A stretch of 31,314 nucleotides of DNA from an uncultured Lachnospiraceae bacterium (GCA_910588775.1 CAJURH010000022.1:13638-44951), one strand, 5' to 3'. Counted from the first letter of the stretch, positions 15,559 to 24,129 are shown. Program-made: numbers and translations. The notes: a model not told the origin generated them from the sequence alone.

Positions 15559-16140
15559 TTGAAGAAAAATCAAATGGAAATCTTATTTGTGTTGGGATTC
15601 GTGCTGGGCGTGGTATTGCCCAATTTTTTGTGGAAGACAGAGTTGGAAGCCAATGGACTGCCTGGGCTGTATCTTTTGACCAGAGTTAGTCAGGGTATGC
15701 CGGCGAACCCGGAATATTTTATATATGTAATCAAGACAAGGGGGGCTGTATACGCAATGTGCATGTTGTGCGGCCTGTCTGTTTTCGGTCTGCCGGTTTC
15801 TGTGGTGGCAAGCGTCTGGATGGGTTTTTTGATGGGGGCGGTTTTGACCGTATCGCTGTTGGAATTTGGCGTGGAGGGGATGTTTTTGGCAGGCATTTTA
15901 TTTTTCCCGCAGTATGTTGTATATGTGCCGGCTTCCCTGGCGCTATACAGAAGAAGTTTTCAGCTTTCTTTGAGATGTTGGAAAAATCAGCGGGGGTCAG
16001 CGCAGGAGCGTAGAGAATACGGGATTTTCTGTGTTTGCGTCGGGGCGCTGCTGCTGGTGGGGATGTTTCTGGAAAGTTACGTCAATCCGGTTTTGATTGA
16101 AAAGGTGATGGATAAACTGCACTTTTTCTCAGGAATGTAA
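15559..16140 (+). CDS. SpoIIM-like (stage II sporulation protein M family) membrane protein
   Basis: Predicted membrane protein of 193 aa related to SpoIIM/DUF95. SpoIIM takes part in the DMP machinery for forespore engulfment. The segments at about residues 8-22, 70-90, 92-110, 115-135 and 165-183 are hydrophobic, and the G-F-x-L-G-V-V-L-P start and N-P-V-L-I near the end fit the family. I choose the TTG at 15559, because AAGAGGTGAT (15543-15552) is well placed before it and the upstream frame contains the rny terminator; ATG 15574 is the alternative. It could be a paralogue rather than the sporulation gene itself, so I give no symbol. Confidence 0.75.
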   Translation: MKKNQMEILFVLGFVLGVVLPNFLWKTELEANGLPGLYLLTRVSQGMPANPEYFIYVIKTRGAVYAMCMLCGLSVFGLPVSVVASVWMGFLMGAVLTVSLLEFGVEGMFLAGILFFPQYVVYVPASLALYRRSFQLSLRCWKNQRGSAQERREYGIFCVCVGALLLVGMFLESYVNPVLIEKVMDKLHFFSGM

Positions 16141-16167
16141 AATGGTCATTTCAGTTGTAAATTTCAG

Positions 16168-16196
16168 TTGACAAACAGGTGGATGATAGGTATAAT
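16168..16196 (+). promoter_or_regulatory. Consensus promoter of yceD-rpmF
   Basis: TTGACA (16168-16173), 17-bp spacer, TATAAT (16191-16196): a 12-of-12 match to the vegetative sigma consensus. The -35 overlaps the second copy of a direct repeat ATTTCAGTTG (16148-16157 and 16161-16170). Confidence 0.92.
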
Positions 16197-16202
16197 TTTA
16201 AA

Positions 16203-16385
16203 AGTGTAGTTAGAGTCTGCCTGAGAACGCATTCTGGCGTCAGCGCTCTTTCCCTTGCACAGAATCTGTTTCTTAATTTCGGTATAGTCCGTTATGCCGC
16301 TATGATTGGGAATGGATTTTCAGCAAATGGCGGCGGTGGCGTACAGTTGTAAAAAGCATTTTCAGACATGCCCTAGGAGGGAGTT
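16203..16385 (+). other. Long 5' leader of yceD-rpmF
   Basis: About 180 nt of untranslated leader lie between the predicted start site near 16203 and the ATG. Part can fold: ACGC (16228-16231) with GCGT (16238-16241), flanked by CTG and CAG. The rest shows no T-box, riboswitch or terminator that I recognise. A ribosomal protein operon with this long a leader could be autoregulated, but nothing here proves it. Confidence 0.4.
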
Positions 16386-16913
16386 ATGCGCATTCAATTA
16401 ACAGAGATTCTATCAGCAGATGGACAAGCTTTGCACCGGGAAGTTCCTTTGGAACGGGATACCATGGAGGTTGGGGCAGAGCGTTTCAGACTGTTTGAAA
16501 AAAGTCCGGTTACGTTGGATATTGTCCACACAGGCGATCGGGTCATCGAAATAGAAGGTAGCTGTGAGGCGTCCGCCAAGATTCCGTGTGGAAGGTGTCT
16601 GGAAGAGGTAGACATTTCCTTTGCTCTGCATATTTCCAGAAAAGTGGATCTGAAGGAATCTGATGAAGAGCGGGTGCGGGAATTGGATGAGGGTAATTTT
16701 ATCACAGGAACGGAACTGGATGTGGAACAGTTGGTTTACAATGAACTGTTGGTTCAATGGCCGATGCGGGTTTTGTGCAGAGAGGACTGTAAGGGGCTTT
16801 GCAGCCGTTGCGGAGCCAACTTAAATAACAAGCCCTGCGACTGTGACAGGACCAGCCTTGACCCCCGGATGGCGGCAATTTGTGACATATTCAGTGAATA
16901 TAAGGAGGTGTAA
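16386..16913 (+). CDS. yceD: YceD family (DUF177) protein
   Basis: Protein of 175 aa in the YceD/DUF177 family, nearly always encoded just upstream of rpmF; in several organisms it is linked to 23S rRNA/ribosome assembly. It has the family's Cys motifs: C-G-R-C at about 75-78 and a C-terminal cluster C-R-E-D-C-K-G-L-C-S-R-C-G...C-D-C-D (about 136-158), likely a zinc site. AGGAGGGAG lies just before the ATG. The rpmF start is 2 bp after its stop, so they are co-transcribed and probably coupled. Confidence 0.92.
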   Translation: MRIQLTEILSADGQALHREVPLERDTMEVGAERFRLFEKSPVTLDIVHTGDRVIEIEGSCEASAKIPCGRCLEEVDISFALHISRKVDLKESDEERVRELDEGNFITGTELDVEQLVYNELLVQWPMRVLCREDCKGLCSRCGANLNNKPCDCDRTSLDPRMAAICDIFSEYKEV

Positions 16914-16915
16914 AA

Positions 16916-17092
16916 ATGATCTGTCCAAAAAATAAATCGTCTAAGTCAAGAAGAGATAAGAGAAGAGCGAACTGGAAAATGTCAGTTCCGAATTTGGCGA
17001 AATGCAGCAAGTGCGGCGCATTGGTTATGCCCCACAGAGTTTGCAAGGCTTGTGGAAGCTATAATAAACGGGAGATTATCTCTGTTGATTAA
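16916..17092 (+). CDS. rpmF: 50S ribosomal protein L32
   Basis: Zinc-ribbon type L32 of the large ribosomal subunit, 58 aa. The core S-R-R-D-K-R-R-A-N-W-K is highly characteristic, and C30-x-x-C33...C43-x-x-C46 form the zinc ribbon. TAAGGAGG at the end of yceD is its ribosome binding site. The N-terminus reads M-I-C-P-K-N-K-S-S instead of the common M-A-V-P-K-R-K-x-S, which may be normal in this family of Clostridia. A strong terminator follows. Confidence 0.96.
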   Translation: MICPKNKSSKSRRDKRRANWKMSVPNLAKCSKCGALVMPHRVCKACGSYNKREIISVD

Positions 17093-17097
17093 AAAGT

Positions 17098-17136
17098 AAG
17101 TGGAAGGGTTTTGCGAAGATCCTTCCACTTTTTTAT
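17098..17136. terminator. Bidirectional terminator between rpmF and the ROK gene
   Basis: AAGTGGAAGG (17098-17107) and CCTTCCACTT (17121-17130) form a perfect 10-bp stem with a 13-nt loop. TTTT follows on the plus strand, and on the minus strand the stem is followed by ACTTTTT, so it can serve both convergent genes. Confidence 0.92.
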
Positions 17137-17155
17137 CTTAATTTGCGTATGGTTT

Positions 17156-18277
17156 TCAGATTCCGTCCAGAAACCCTTTTATGAATTTGAGGGCGGCTCC
17201 TGTAGCCACAGAGTCGGGGTAAGGGGAGCCGTGCAGGAGAAAGGACTCTTCTTCCGGGAAGGCGGTGAGGGTCTGGATAATCTGGTGAAGGCTTTGAAAG
17301 TCCTCTTTTTTCATATAAGGGGCCAGATGCCCGCCGAGGATAACGGTGCAATCAATGACTAGGTGTAAATTGTTGATGAACATGGCCAGATGCTCCAAGT
17401 ATTCTTTCCACCGATTTAGATTATCCTGGCGGCCGACGTCTTTATTCTGGAAAAATGTTTTTAATGTTTCCCGGGGTTTGAGAAGAGCGTCCGCGGAACA
17501 ATAGCATTCGGCACAGCCCAGTTGTCCGCAATAACATTTCTTCCCATTGGGAATCAGGGTCATGTGCTCCATGGTTCCGCTTTTTCCGGTACGGCCTTGT
17601 TGAATCTTTCCCTGTATGATTATGGCGCCTCCCAGATGATGCCCAAGGGAGAGATAAATGGAGTCCTGAATTCCTGGAAAGTTCCACAGAGCGCTTTCGG
17701 CGGCGCATTCCGAGTCGTGGATGAACAGGCAGGGCAGATCCAGATGTTTTTCAAATTTCTGGGCGGTCAGCCCTTCGGTGTCCAAAATCTTAGAATAAGT
17801 CATCTGCGTGCCGTCGGAAGAAACCAGCCCCTGTATGCCGAATCCAACGCCCAGGATTGTCTGATGGGGGATGGGGGCGTTTTTTATAAATTCCAGAATG
17901 TATGCGCTGACTTGACGAAAATATGCGTCCGAGTTTTCAAAGTTTAAATGGAAACATTGAGAAGAGATTTCTTTTCCCAGTAAATCAACGGCGACTATGG
18001 ATATACTGTTTTTCAAGATTTCCACGCCGATGGCGGCGCGCGCCTGAGGAATGATTGCGTATAGGTTAGCCCTGCGCCCCACTTGCGAATGTAGTTGCCC
18101 GGACTTTTCAATCAGACCATTTTGCAGCAATGCATTCAGGTGTTGATTTACGGTGGGCAGACTAATCTGTAATCCCTGGACAATAGACTGTTTAGAAGTT
18201 TTGTGATTTTTATATATGAAGTGATATATGTCTGAATAATTTTTCTTTTTAATATCTGTTAAGGATAATTTATCCAT
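17156..18277 (-). CDS. ROK family transcriptional regulator (NagC/XylR type)
   Basis: Predicted sugar-responsive repressor of 373 aa. The N-terminal winged helix-turn-helix spans about residues 15-75 (S-I-V-Q-G-L-Q-I-S-L-P-T-V-N-Q-H-L-N-A-L). The ROK domain follows with G-V-G-F-G-I-Q-G, and the zinc-binding segment C-Y-C-G-Q-L-G-C-A-E near 250. The kinase N-D motif is changed to H-D (I-H-D-S-E-C-A-A), as in non-enzymatic regulators. The length fits NagC/XylR repressors. It sits alone and inverted between rpmF and plsX with no sugar genes nearby, so its inducer and targets cannot be inferred. The ATG at 18275-18277 has AAAGGA about 12 nt upstream. Confidence 0.92.
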   Translation of the reverse strand: MDKLSLTDIKKKNYSDIYHFIYKNHKTSKQSIVQGLQISLPTVNQHLNALLQNGLIEKSGQLHSQVGRRANLYAIIPQARAAIGVEILKNSISIVAVDLLGKEISSQCFHLNFENSDAYFRQVSAYILEFIKNAPIPHQTILGVGFGIQGLVSSDGTQMTYSKILDTEGLTAQKFEKHLDLPCLFIHDSECAAESALWNFPGIQDSIYLSLGHHLGGAIIIQGKIQQGRTGKSGTMEHMTLIPNGKKCYCGQLGCAECYCSADALLKPRETLKTFFQNKDVGRQDNLNRWKEYLEHLAMFINNLHLVIDCTVILGGHLAPYMKKEDFQSLHQIIQTLTAFPEEESFLLHGSPYPDSVATGAALKFIKGFLDGI

Positions 18278-18347
18278 TTTATCTTTGATTCCTTTGAGTG
18301 TGTAATATTCGTCCGATTAACATAATATATTTTCCAGACTCGCTTTT

Positions 18348-18376
18348 ATTGTAGCATAAATATTCGGCTGCTACAA
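18348..18376 (-). promoter_or_regulatory. Promoter of the ROK regulator
   Basis: On the minus strand: TTGTAG (18376-18371), 17-bp spacer, TACAAT (18353-18348). AATATTCG occurs near both ends of this region (from 18304 and again just right of the -10), a possible autoregulatory site. Confidence 0.6.
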
Positions 18377-18418
18377 CCATGTTTTCGGAAGGCATCCGTT
18401 GTTTTTTCGGATTTTGTA

Positions 18419-18447
18419 TTGACTATTTTTCAGATGTTTCGTATGAT
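18419..18447 (+). promoter_or_regulatory. Promoter of plsX and following genes
   Basis: TTGACT (18419-18424), 17-bp spacer, TATGAT (18442-18447), 10 of 12 matches. It supplies plsX independently of yceD-rpmF, which is needed because the ROK gene interrupts the block. I do not see a FapR-type palindrome. Confidence 0.8.
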
Positions 18448-18545
18448 GTGTGGGTAAAGAGCCACTGTGTTATTGATATGAAGATAACTGTTTTGTCTTA
18501 ATGTCAATGGGACAGTGGAATTTCATAGTGGCTAAGGAGAGGAAT

Positions 18546-19550
18546 ATGTCTGATTTGGTGAAAGTAGCGGTGGATGCCATGGGCGGCGACAATGCTCCAG
18601 AGGCGCCGGTAAAAGGGGCGGTGGACGCTCTGAATGAAAGCGAAAGCCTCTATATCTATCTCACTGGAGTGAAAGAAATTGTAGAAAAGGAACTAAGCAA
18701 ATATACGTATCCAAAAGAGCGGTTGGAAGTGGTGGCGGCCTCTGAGGTGATTGAGACGGCAGAGCCTCCCGTTGCCGCCATACGCGCAAAGAAGGATTCA
18801 TCCATTGTAGTGGGCCAGACAATGGTGCGAAAACAGCAGGCGGACGCTTTTGTTTCCTCTGGAAGCACAGGCGCCGTGCTGGTGGGAGGACAGGTGATTG
18901 TGGGAAGGATTAAAGGAGTGGAGCGCGCTCCTCTGGCTCCTCTGATTCCCACAGCCAGGGGAATGTCTCTGCTGATTGACTGTGGCGCCAATGTGGATGC
19001 CCGCCCGTCCCATCTGGTGCAATTTGCGAAGATGGGGTCCATTTATATGGAAAACGTGGTGGGGATACGCAAGCCGAAAGTGGCCATTGTGAATATTGGG
19101 GCCGAAGAGGAGAAGGGAAATGCCTTGGTAAAAGAAACGTTTCCACTTCTGAAAGCATGTGAGAACATTCACTTCGTGGGAAGCATTGAGGCCAGAGATA
19201 TTCCGGCAGGGGACGCGGATGTAATCGTGTGTGAAGCGTTTGTGGGCAATGTGATCCTGAAGCTCTACGAAGGCGTGGGCGCCACCTTGATTTCAGAAAT
19301 CAAGAAATCCATGCTGTCATCTCTTCGCAGTAAGCTGGGCGCCATGCTGGTGAAACCTGCTTTAAAGACCACATTGAAGAGGTTCAACGCCAGCGATCAC
19401 GGCGGAGCGCCTTTATTGGGACTGAAAGGGCTGGTGGTGAAAACCCATGGAAGCGCTTCGGCTTTGGAGATTAAGAACGGAATTTTCCAATGTTTGCAGT
19501 TTAAAGAACAGAATATTGCAGATAAAATAAAGGAGCACATTGCAATGTGA
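18546..19550 (+). CDS. plsX: Phosphate acyltransferase PlsX
   Basis: Converts acyl-ACP and phosphate to acyl-phosphate, the donor for PlsY in phospholipid synthesis; peripheral membrane enzyme. About 334 aa, normal for PlsX. Starts with the signature V-K-V-A-V-D-A-M-G-G-D-N-A-P; S-S-G-S-T-G-A and D-C-G-A-N-V-D-A-R-P are also typical, as is the C-terminal D-H-G-G-A-P-L-L-G. I use the ATG at 18546 with AAGGAG 6 nt upstream; the frame is open 15 codons earlier without signal. It is followed by acpP, its substrate carrier. Confidence 0.96.
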   Translation: MSDLVKVAVDAMGGDNAPEAPVKGAVDALNESESLYIYLTGVKEIVEKELSKYTYPKERLEVVAASEVIETAEPPVAAIRAKKDSSIVVGQTMVRKQQADAFVSSGSTGAVLVGGQVIVGRIKGVERAPLAPLIPTARGMSLLIDCGANVDARPSHLVQFAKMGSIYMENVVGIRKPKVAIVNIGAEEEKGNALVKETFPLLKACENIHFVGSIEARDIPAGDADVIVCEAFVGNVILKLYEGVGATLISEIKKSMLSSLRSKLGAMLVKPALKTTLKRFNASDHGGAPLLGLKGLVVKTHGSASALEIKNGIFQCLQFKEQNIADKIKEHIAM

Positions 19551-19579
19551 CAGTGTGTATCCAGTGAAAAGGGGGAAAA

Positions 19580-19810
19580 ATGGAGCTGGAAAAATTGTGT
19601 TCCATTATTGCGGAAGCGTTAAACATAGACGTCAAAGAAATAGGGGAGGATACGGCGTTTGTGGATGATTTGGGGGCCAATTCCCTGGACATGTTTGAGA
19701 TTCTTGTGGGTGTGGAAGAGGAATTTGACATTGAGCTGGACAGCGAAGCGGCAGACCGGATTGTGTCTGTGGGCGATGCGGCGGAAGAAATCAAAAAAGC
19801 AATGGAGTAG
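19580..19810 (+). CDS. acpP: Acyl carrier protein
   Basis: Carries growing acyl chains on a 4'-phosphopantetheine attached to Ser35; 76 aa, acidic, normal size. The attachment motif reads G-A-N-S-L-D-M rather than the usual D-S-L, so the residue before the serine is Asn. AAAGGGGG precedes the ATG. It lies between plsX and rnc, the standard neighbourhood of the primary fatty-acid ACP. Confidence 0.95.
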   Translation: MELEKLCSIIAEALNIDVKEIGEDTAFVDDLGANSLDMFEILVGVEEEFDIELDSEAADRIVSVGDAAEEIKKAME

Positions 19811-19868
19811 GGGTGTTGTGGGCAAACAGCGCCCCCTCCTTTTGATATGTATAGATGGGAGACAGTAA

Positions 19869-20564
19869 ATGGGAAATGGAAAAGATATAAAAAAATTAGA
19901 AGAAACTTTGGGTTACCAATTTCAGGATATAGGGCTTCTGCGTCTGGCGCTGACCCACAGTTCCTACGCCAATGAGAAGCGGATGGGAAAGAGTAAGTGC
20001 AATGAGCGTCTGGAATTTCTGGGGGATGCGGTGCTGGAGCTGATCAGCAGTGAGTTTCTATTTCACCACAACCCGGACATGCCAGAAGGGGAGCTGACCA
20101 AGAAAAGGGCCAGCATGGTCTGTGAACCATCCCTGGCCATGTCCGCAAGAGATATCCGGCTGCAGGATTTCCTGTTGTTGGGAAAGGGAGAGGAGTTTAC
20201 CGGAGGCAGAGAGCGGGACTCCATAACCTCCGATGCCCTGGAGGCGGTGATTGGGGCCATTTATCTGGATGGTGGAATTGACTCGGCGAGAAATTTTATT
20301 TTGCGTTTTGTGCTCAACGATCTGGAACACAAGTCCCTGTTCTATGACAGCAAGACCGTCTTACAGGAGATTGTCCAGGACCAGGGGATGGTTCCGGAAT
20401 ACGTGATGACCGGATGCACAGGCCCGGATCACGACAAGAGGTTTTTCGCGGAGGTTCACGTCTCCGGGCAAATATATGGAAAGGGAAAAGGGCATACGAA
20501 GAAGGCGGCGGAACAGGCGGCCGCTTATGAAGCGGTTTTGTTTTTCCGGAAACAACAGGTGTGA
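19869..20564 (+). CDS. rnc: Ribonuclease III
   Basis: Cleaves double-stranded RNA in rRNA precursors and some mRNAs; 231 aa. The RNase III signature N-E-R-L-E-F-L-G-D-A-V-L-E-L is at about 39-52, the second acidic site is in S-D-A-L-E-A-V-I-G-A-I-Y-L-D, and a C-terminal double-stranded RNA-binding domain spans about 158-228 (K-T-V-L-Q-E-I-V-Q ... K-K-A-A-E-Q-A-A-A). GGGAGA lies before the ATG. Its stop is one base from the smc start, so the two are translationally coupled. Confidence 0.97.
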   Translation: MGNGKDIKKLEETLGYQFQDIGLLRLALTHSSYANEKRMGKSKCNERLEFLGDAVLELISSEFLFHHNPDMPEGELTKKRASMVCEPSLAMSARDIRLQDFLLLGKGEEFTGGRERDSITSDALEAVIGAIYLDGGIDSARNFILRFVLNDLEHKSLFYDSKTVLQEIVQDQGMVPEYVMTGCTGPDHDKRFFAEVHVSGQIYGKGKGHTKKAAEQAAAYEAVLFFRKQQV

Positions 20565-20565
20565 C

Positions 20566-23500
20566 ATGTATCTGAAAAGTATTGAGGTGCAGGGGTTTAA
20601 ATCATTTGCCCAGAAGATTTGCTTTGAATTTCATAACGGAATCACAGGCATTGTGGGGCCAAACGGCAGTGGGAAAAGCAATGTGGCGGACGCGGTCCGT
20701 TGGGTTCTGGGGGAGCAGAGCGCCCGTCAGTTGCGGGGCGGCAACATGCAGGACGTGATTTTCTCCGGCACGGAAAACAGAAAACCCTTAAGCTACGCCA
20801 CTGTGTCCATCACCTTGGACAACGGCGATCACAAACTTCCAGTGGCTTTTGAAGAAGTGACGGTGGCCAGGCGGCTTTACAGATCCGGGGAAAGCGAGTA
20901 TCTCTTAAATGGCAGCGCCTGTCGGCTCAAAGATATTCAGGAAATGTTTTACGACACGGGAATTGGCAAGGAAGGATATTCCATCATTGGCCAAGGGCAG
21001 ATTGACCAGATCTTAAGCGGAAAGCCGGAAGATCGCAGGGAATTGTTTGACGAAGCGGCAGGAATTGTAAAGTTCAAACGCAGAAAAAACACGGCTCTGA
21101 AGAAATTGGAGGATGAAAAGCAGAACCTGCAGCGGGTGACTGATATTCTGCAGGAATTGAGCCGACAACTGGAACCACTGGGCAAACAAGCGGAGACGGC
21201 CAGGATTTATCTAAATAAGAAGGAAGAGTTGAAGCGGCAGGATGTGTGCGTTTTTCTGCTGGAGACGGAATATTTTCACCAGCAGTTGGAAGATGTGGAA
21301 AAGAAGAGCAAGCTGGCAGAGGAAAACCTGGGAGAAATCTCCACAGAATTTCAGCAGGCCAAAACCGCCTATGAAGATTTGGAAAAAAATTTGGCGAATT
21401 TGGACGAGAAGATAGAATTCGCCCGGAAACAGGCCCAGGAAAACACATTGCACTGCCAACAGTTAGAGGGCCGTGCAGGGGTGTTAAAAGAGCAAGTCCA
21501 CGCGGGAAAAACCAATGCAGAGCATTATGCAGGGCGGCTGGCGGCAGTGGAAGAAGATCTTCAATCCGGGGCGAAAACACTGGAAGAGTATGCCGCCGAA
21601 AAAAAGCGGTTACAGGAAACCGCGTCAGAGCTTGAAAGTCAGCGACAAAAGCGCCAGGAAGAACTGAAATCACTCAATCAGACGGTGGCAGGCTACAGCC
21701 GGGAAATCGAGGACGGGAAAAACGAGATTATTGAAATCCTCAATCGGAGGGCCAACACCAAAGGGAAAATACAGCGATACGACACAATGATGGAGCAAAT
21801 TCAGATACGGCAGACGTCCCTGAATCAGAAAGCCCTGCGCCTAAAAAGCGATGAGTCGCAGCTTCAGGAAGCGCAAAGAGAAACCCAGAACGCTTACCGG
21901 CAAATTACAGAAGAAAAGGAGCGCCTGGCCCAGGACAATGGACGCATTTGTGAGGAAATCCACAGGATTTCAGAAAAGATGCAGGAACAAAAGCGGCGCC
22001 AGGAAGCGGAACAGGGCCTTTACCACAGGGATGCGTCCCGTCTGGAATCCCTGCGAAACCTGGCAGAGCGATACGACGGATACGGGAACAGCATCCGCCG
22101 GATTATGGAGCGAAGAAAAGATATGCCGGGCATACAGGGCGTGGTGGCGGATCTGATACAGGTGGATAAGGAATATGAGGTGGCTATTGAGACGGCCCTA
22201 GGCGGCAGCATTCAGAATATTGTCACCGACAATGAGCAAACCGCCAAGCATCTGATTGAATATCTGAAAAAAAATCGTTATGGGCGCGCCACATTCCTGC
22301 CATTGACCAGTGTGAAAAGCCGCAGCGGCGCCATGCAGGATTCGGTGTTTCAGGAGCCGGGCGTAGTGGGTTTGGCCAGCGGCCTTGTCCAGGCGGAAGC
22401 CCAATACCAGGAACTGGCCAGATACCTTTTGGGAAAGACGCTGGTGGTGGAGAGGATGGACCACGCCATTTCAATCGGGCGGAAATATCGCCACTCCCTG
22501 CGGATGGTCACCCTGGAAGGAGAGTCTTTTAGTCCGGGCGGTTCCATGACAGGGGGTGTTTACAAAAACAACAGTAACCTTCTGGGCCGGCGGCGGGAAA
22601 TCGAAGAGCTGACAGCCACCGTCAGGAATCATAAAGAGAGTCTGCAGGCATTGCAGAAGGCGCTTCAGGAGAACAAAGAACAGAGAAACCGTCTGCGGGA
22701 AGAAGAGAGCCGCACGCAAAAACAGTTGCAGGAAGCATCCATCCGTCAAAACACCATGCAGCTCAATCTGTCTCAGCATGAGGAAAAAGTAAACGACATA
22801 AAGGCACAATTCCAGCGATTGGAGAGGGAACGTCAGGAAATCGGAGAGCAGGTGCGGGAGCTGGAGGCGACCACCGCATCCATCCGTAAAGAGCTGGACG
22901 AATCCGGGCAGGAAGAAAAAGAGACGGAAAGTTTCATCGAAAGTCGTCAAAAAGAGCTGGATGATTTGCAGCAGGAAATGCAGAAACGCCAGAAAGATAT
23001 AGAAGAAGACCATCTTGAGGCATCCGCGTTAAAGCAAAAAGAAGATTTTCTGAATACGGATATGCTGAGAATCCGCCAGCAGGGTAGGAAACTAAAAGAG
23101 GAACAAGAACAGCTTCAGGAAAGTCTTCAGTCCAGCCAGCATGAAATAGAACAAAAGGAAGAGGAAATCCGCCGGCTGCAAGAAGAGCGAAAAGAAGCGG
23201 ATGCATGCGCTGCCCAAAGCCAGGCCCAGGTGCAGGCGCATCTAGAAGAAAAAGAGGCGGTTTCCAAAGAGCACAAAGCTTCTTTTCAGAGGCAGGAGGA
23301 ACTGTCTAAGCAAATGAGCCTTCTGGACAAGGAAAGCTTCCGTCTGCACAGCCAGATGGAGAAACTGGAGGAAGCCCAGGAAAACCGGGTGAACGTTCTA
23401 TGGGAGGAGTATGAGGTTACGCCGTCGGACGCCCCTTCGTATGCTTCCACAGAAGAAAAGAGGGGGCGTGAGGAGCTGAAAAAGAGCATCGCCCAGCTTC

Positions 23501-24129
23501 GGGCTGAAATACGGGGGCTGGGGGACGTGAATGTAAACGCCATCGAAGATTATAAAGAATTGCAGGAGCGGCATGCGTTCCTGTCCGCCCAACACGCGGA
23601 CCTGGTGGCGGCGGAAAAGACGCTGCTGCAGATTATCGACGATCTAGACACGGGAATGCGGCGCCAGTTTGCGGAAAAGTTCAAGGAGATCCAGAGGGAA
23701 TTCAACAAAGCCTTTCAAGACCTGTTCGGTGGCGGCAAGGGCGCTTTGGAGCTTCAGGAGGACGCGGACATTCTGGAGGCGGGCATTCGGATTATATCCC
23801 AGCCCCCGGGAAAGAAGCTGCAAAACATGATGCAGCTGTCCGGCGGGGAGAAGGCGCTGACGGCCATTGCGCTTTTGTTCGCCATTCAGAACTTAAAGCC
23901 GTCGCCTTTTTGTCTGCTGGATGAGATCGAGGCGGCCTTGGATGACTCCAATGTGGTAAGATTTGCCCAGTATGTACATAAGTTGACGAAAAACACACAA
24001 TTTATTATAATAACCCATAGGCGGGGAACTATGAACGCCGCAGACCGCCTCTATGGGATTACCATGCAGGAAAAAGGCGTCTCCACTCTGGTATCGGTGG
24101 ATTTGGTGGAGAACGATTTAGATAAATAG
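20566..24129 (+). CDS. smc: Chromosome segregation protein SMC
   Basis: Bacterial condensin ATPase that compacts and separates the chromosome with ScpA and ScpB, which are not in this window. 1187 aa, the usual size. Walker A G-P-N-G-S-G-K-S-N at about 32-40, long first coiled coil (about 165-500), hinge (about 515-665, starting G-V-V-A-D-L-I-Q-V), second coiled coil (about 670-1000), C-terminal signature L-S-G-G-E-K-A-L-T-A and Walker B L-L-D-E-I-E-A-A-L-D. I start at the ATG at 20566, one base past the rnc stop, because M-Y-L-K-S-I-E-V-Q-G-F-K-S-F is the universal SMC start; the frame extends 30 codons further into rnc without meaning. Confidence 0.98.
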   Translation: MYLKSIEVQGFKSFAQKICFEFHNGITGIVGPNGSGKSNVADAVRWVLGEQSARQLRGGNMQDVIFSGTENRKPLSYATVSITLDNGDHKLPVAFEEVTVARRLYRSGESEYLLNGSACRLKDIQEMFYDTGIGKEGYSIIGQGQIDQILSGKPEDRRELFDEAAGIVKFKRRKNTALKKLEDEKQNLQRVTDILQELSRQLEPLGKQAETARIYLNKKEELKRQDVCVFLLETEYFHQQLEDVEKKSKLAEENLGEISTEFQQAKTAYEDLEKNLANLDEKIEFARKQAQENTLHCQQLEGRAGVLKEQVHAGKTNAEHYAGRLAAVEEDLQSGAKTLEEYAAEKKRLQETASELESQRQKRQEELKSLNQTVAGYSREIEDGKNEIIEILNRRANTKGKIQRYDTMMEQIQIRQTSLNQKALRLKSDESQLQEAQRETQNAYRQITEEKERLAQDNGRICEEIHRISEKMQEQKRRQEAEQGLYHRDASRLESLRNLAERYDGYGNSIRRIMERRKDMPGIQGVVADLIQVDKEYEVAIETALGGSIQNIVTDNEQTAKHLIEYLKKNRYGRATFLPLTSVKSRSGAMQDSVFQEPGVVGLASGLVQAEAQYQELARYLLGKTLVVERMDHAISIGRKYRHSLRMVTLEGESFSPGGSMTGGVYKNNSNLLGRRREIEELTATVRNHKESLQALQKALQENKEQRNRLREEESRTQKQLQEASIRQNTMQLNLSQHEEKVNDIKAQFQRLERERQEIGEQVRELEATTASIRKELDESGQEEKETESFIESRQKELDDLQQEMQKRQKDIEEDHLEASALKQKEDFLNTDMLRIRQQGRKLKEEQEQLQESLQSSQHEIEQKEEEIRRLQEERKEADACAAQSQAQVQAHLEEKEAVSKEHKASFQRQEELSKQMSLLDKESFRLHSQMEKLEEAQENRVNVLWEEYEVTPSDAPSYASTEEKRGREELKKSIAQLRAEIRGLGDVNVNAIEDYKELQERHAFLSAQHADLVAAEKTLLQIIDDLDTGMRRQFAEKFKEIQREFNKAFQDLFGGGKGALELQEDADILEAGIRIISQPPGKKLQNMMQLSGGEKALTAIALLFAIQNLKPSPFCLLDEIEAALDDSNVVRFAQYVHKLTKNTQFIIITHRRGTMNAADRLYGITMQEKGVSTLVSVDLVENDLDK

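Noticed and set aside
16203..16385. T-box or known riboswitch in the yceD leader
   Set aside because: I find no T-box consensus core, no specifier-loop structure and no terminator/antiterminator pair.
20476..20565. Upstream extension of SMC by 30 residues
   Set aside because: It lies inside rnc, is Arg-rich and unlike any SMC N-terminus.
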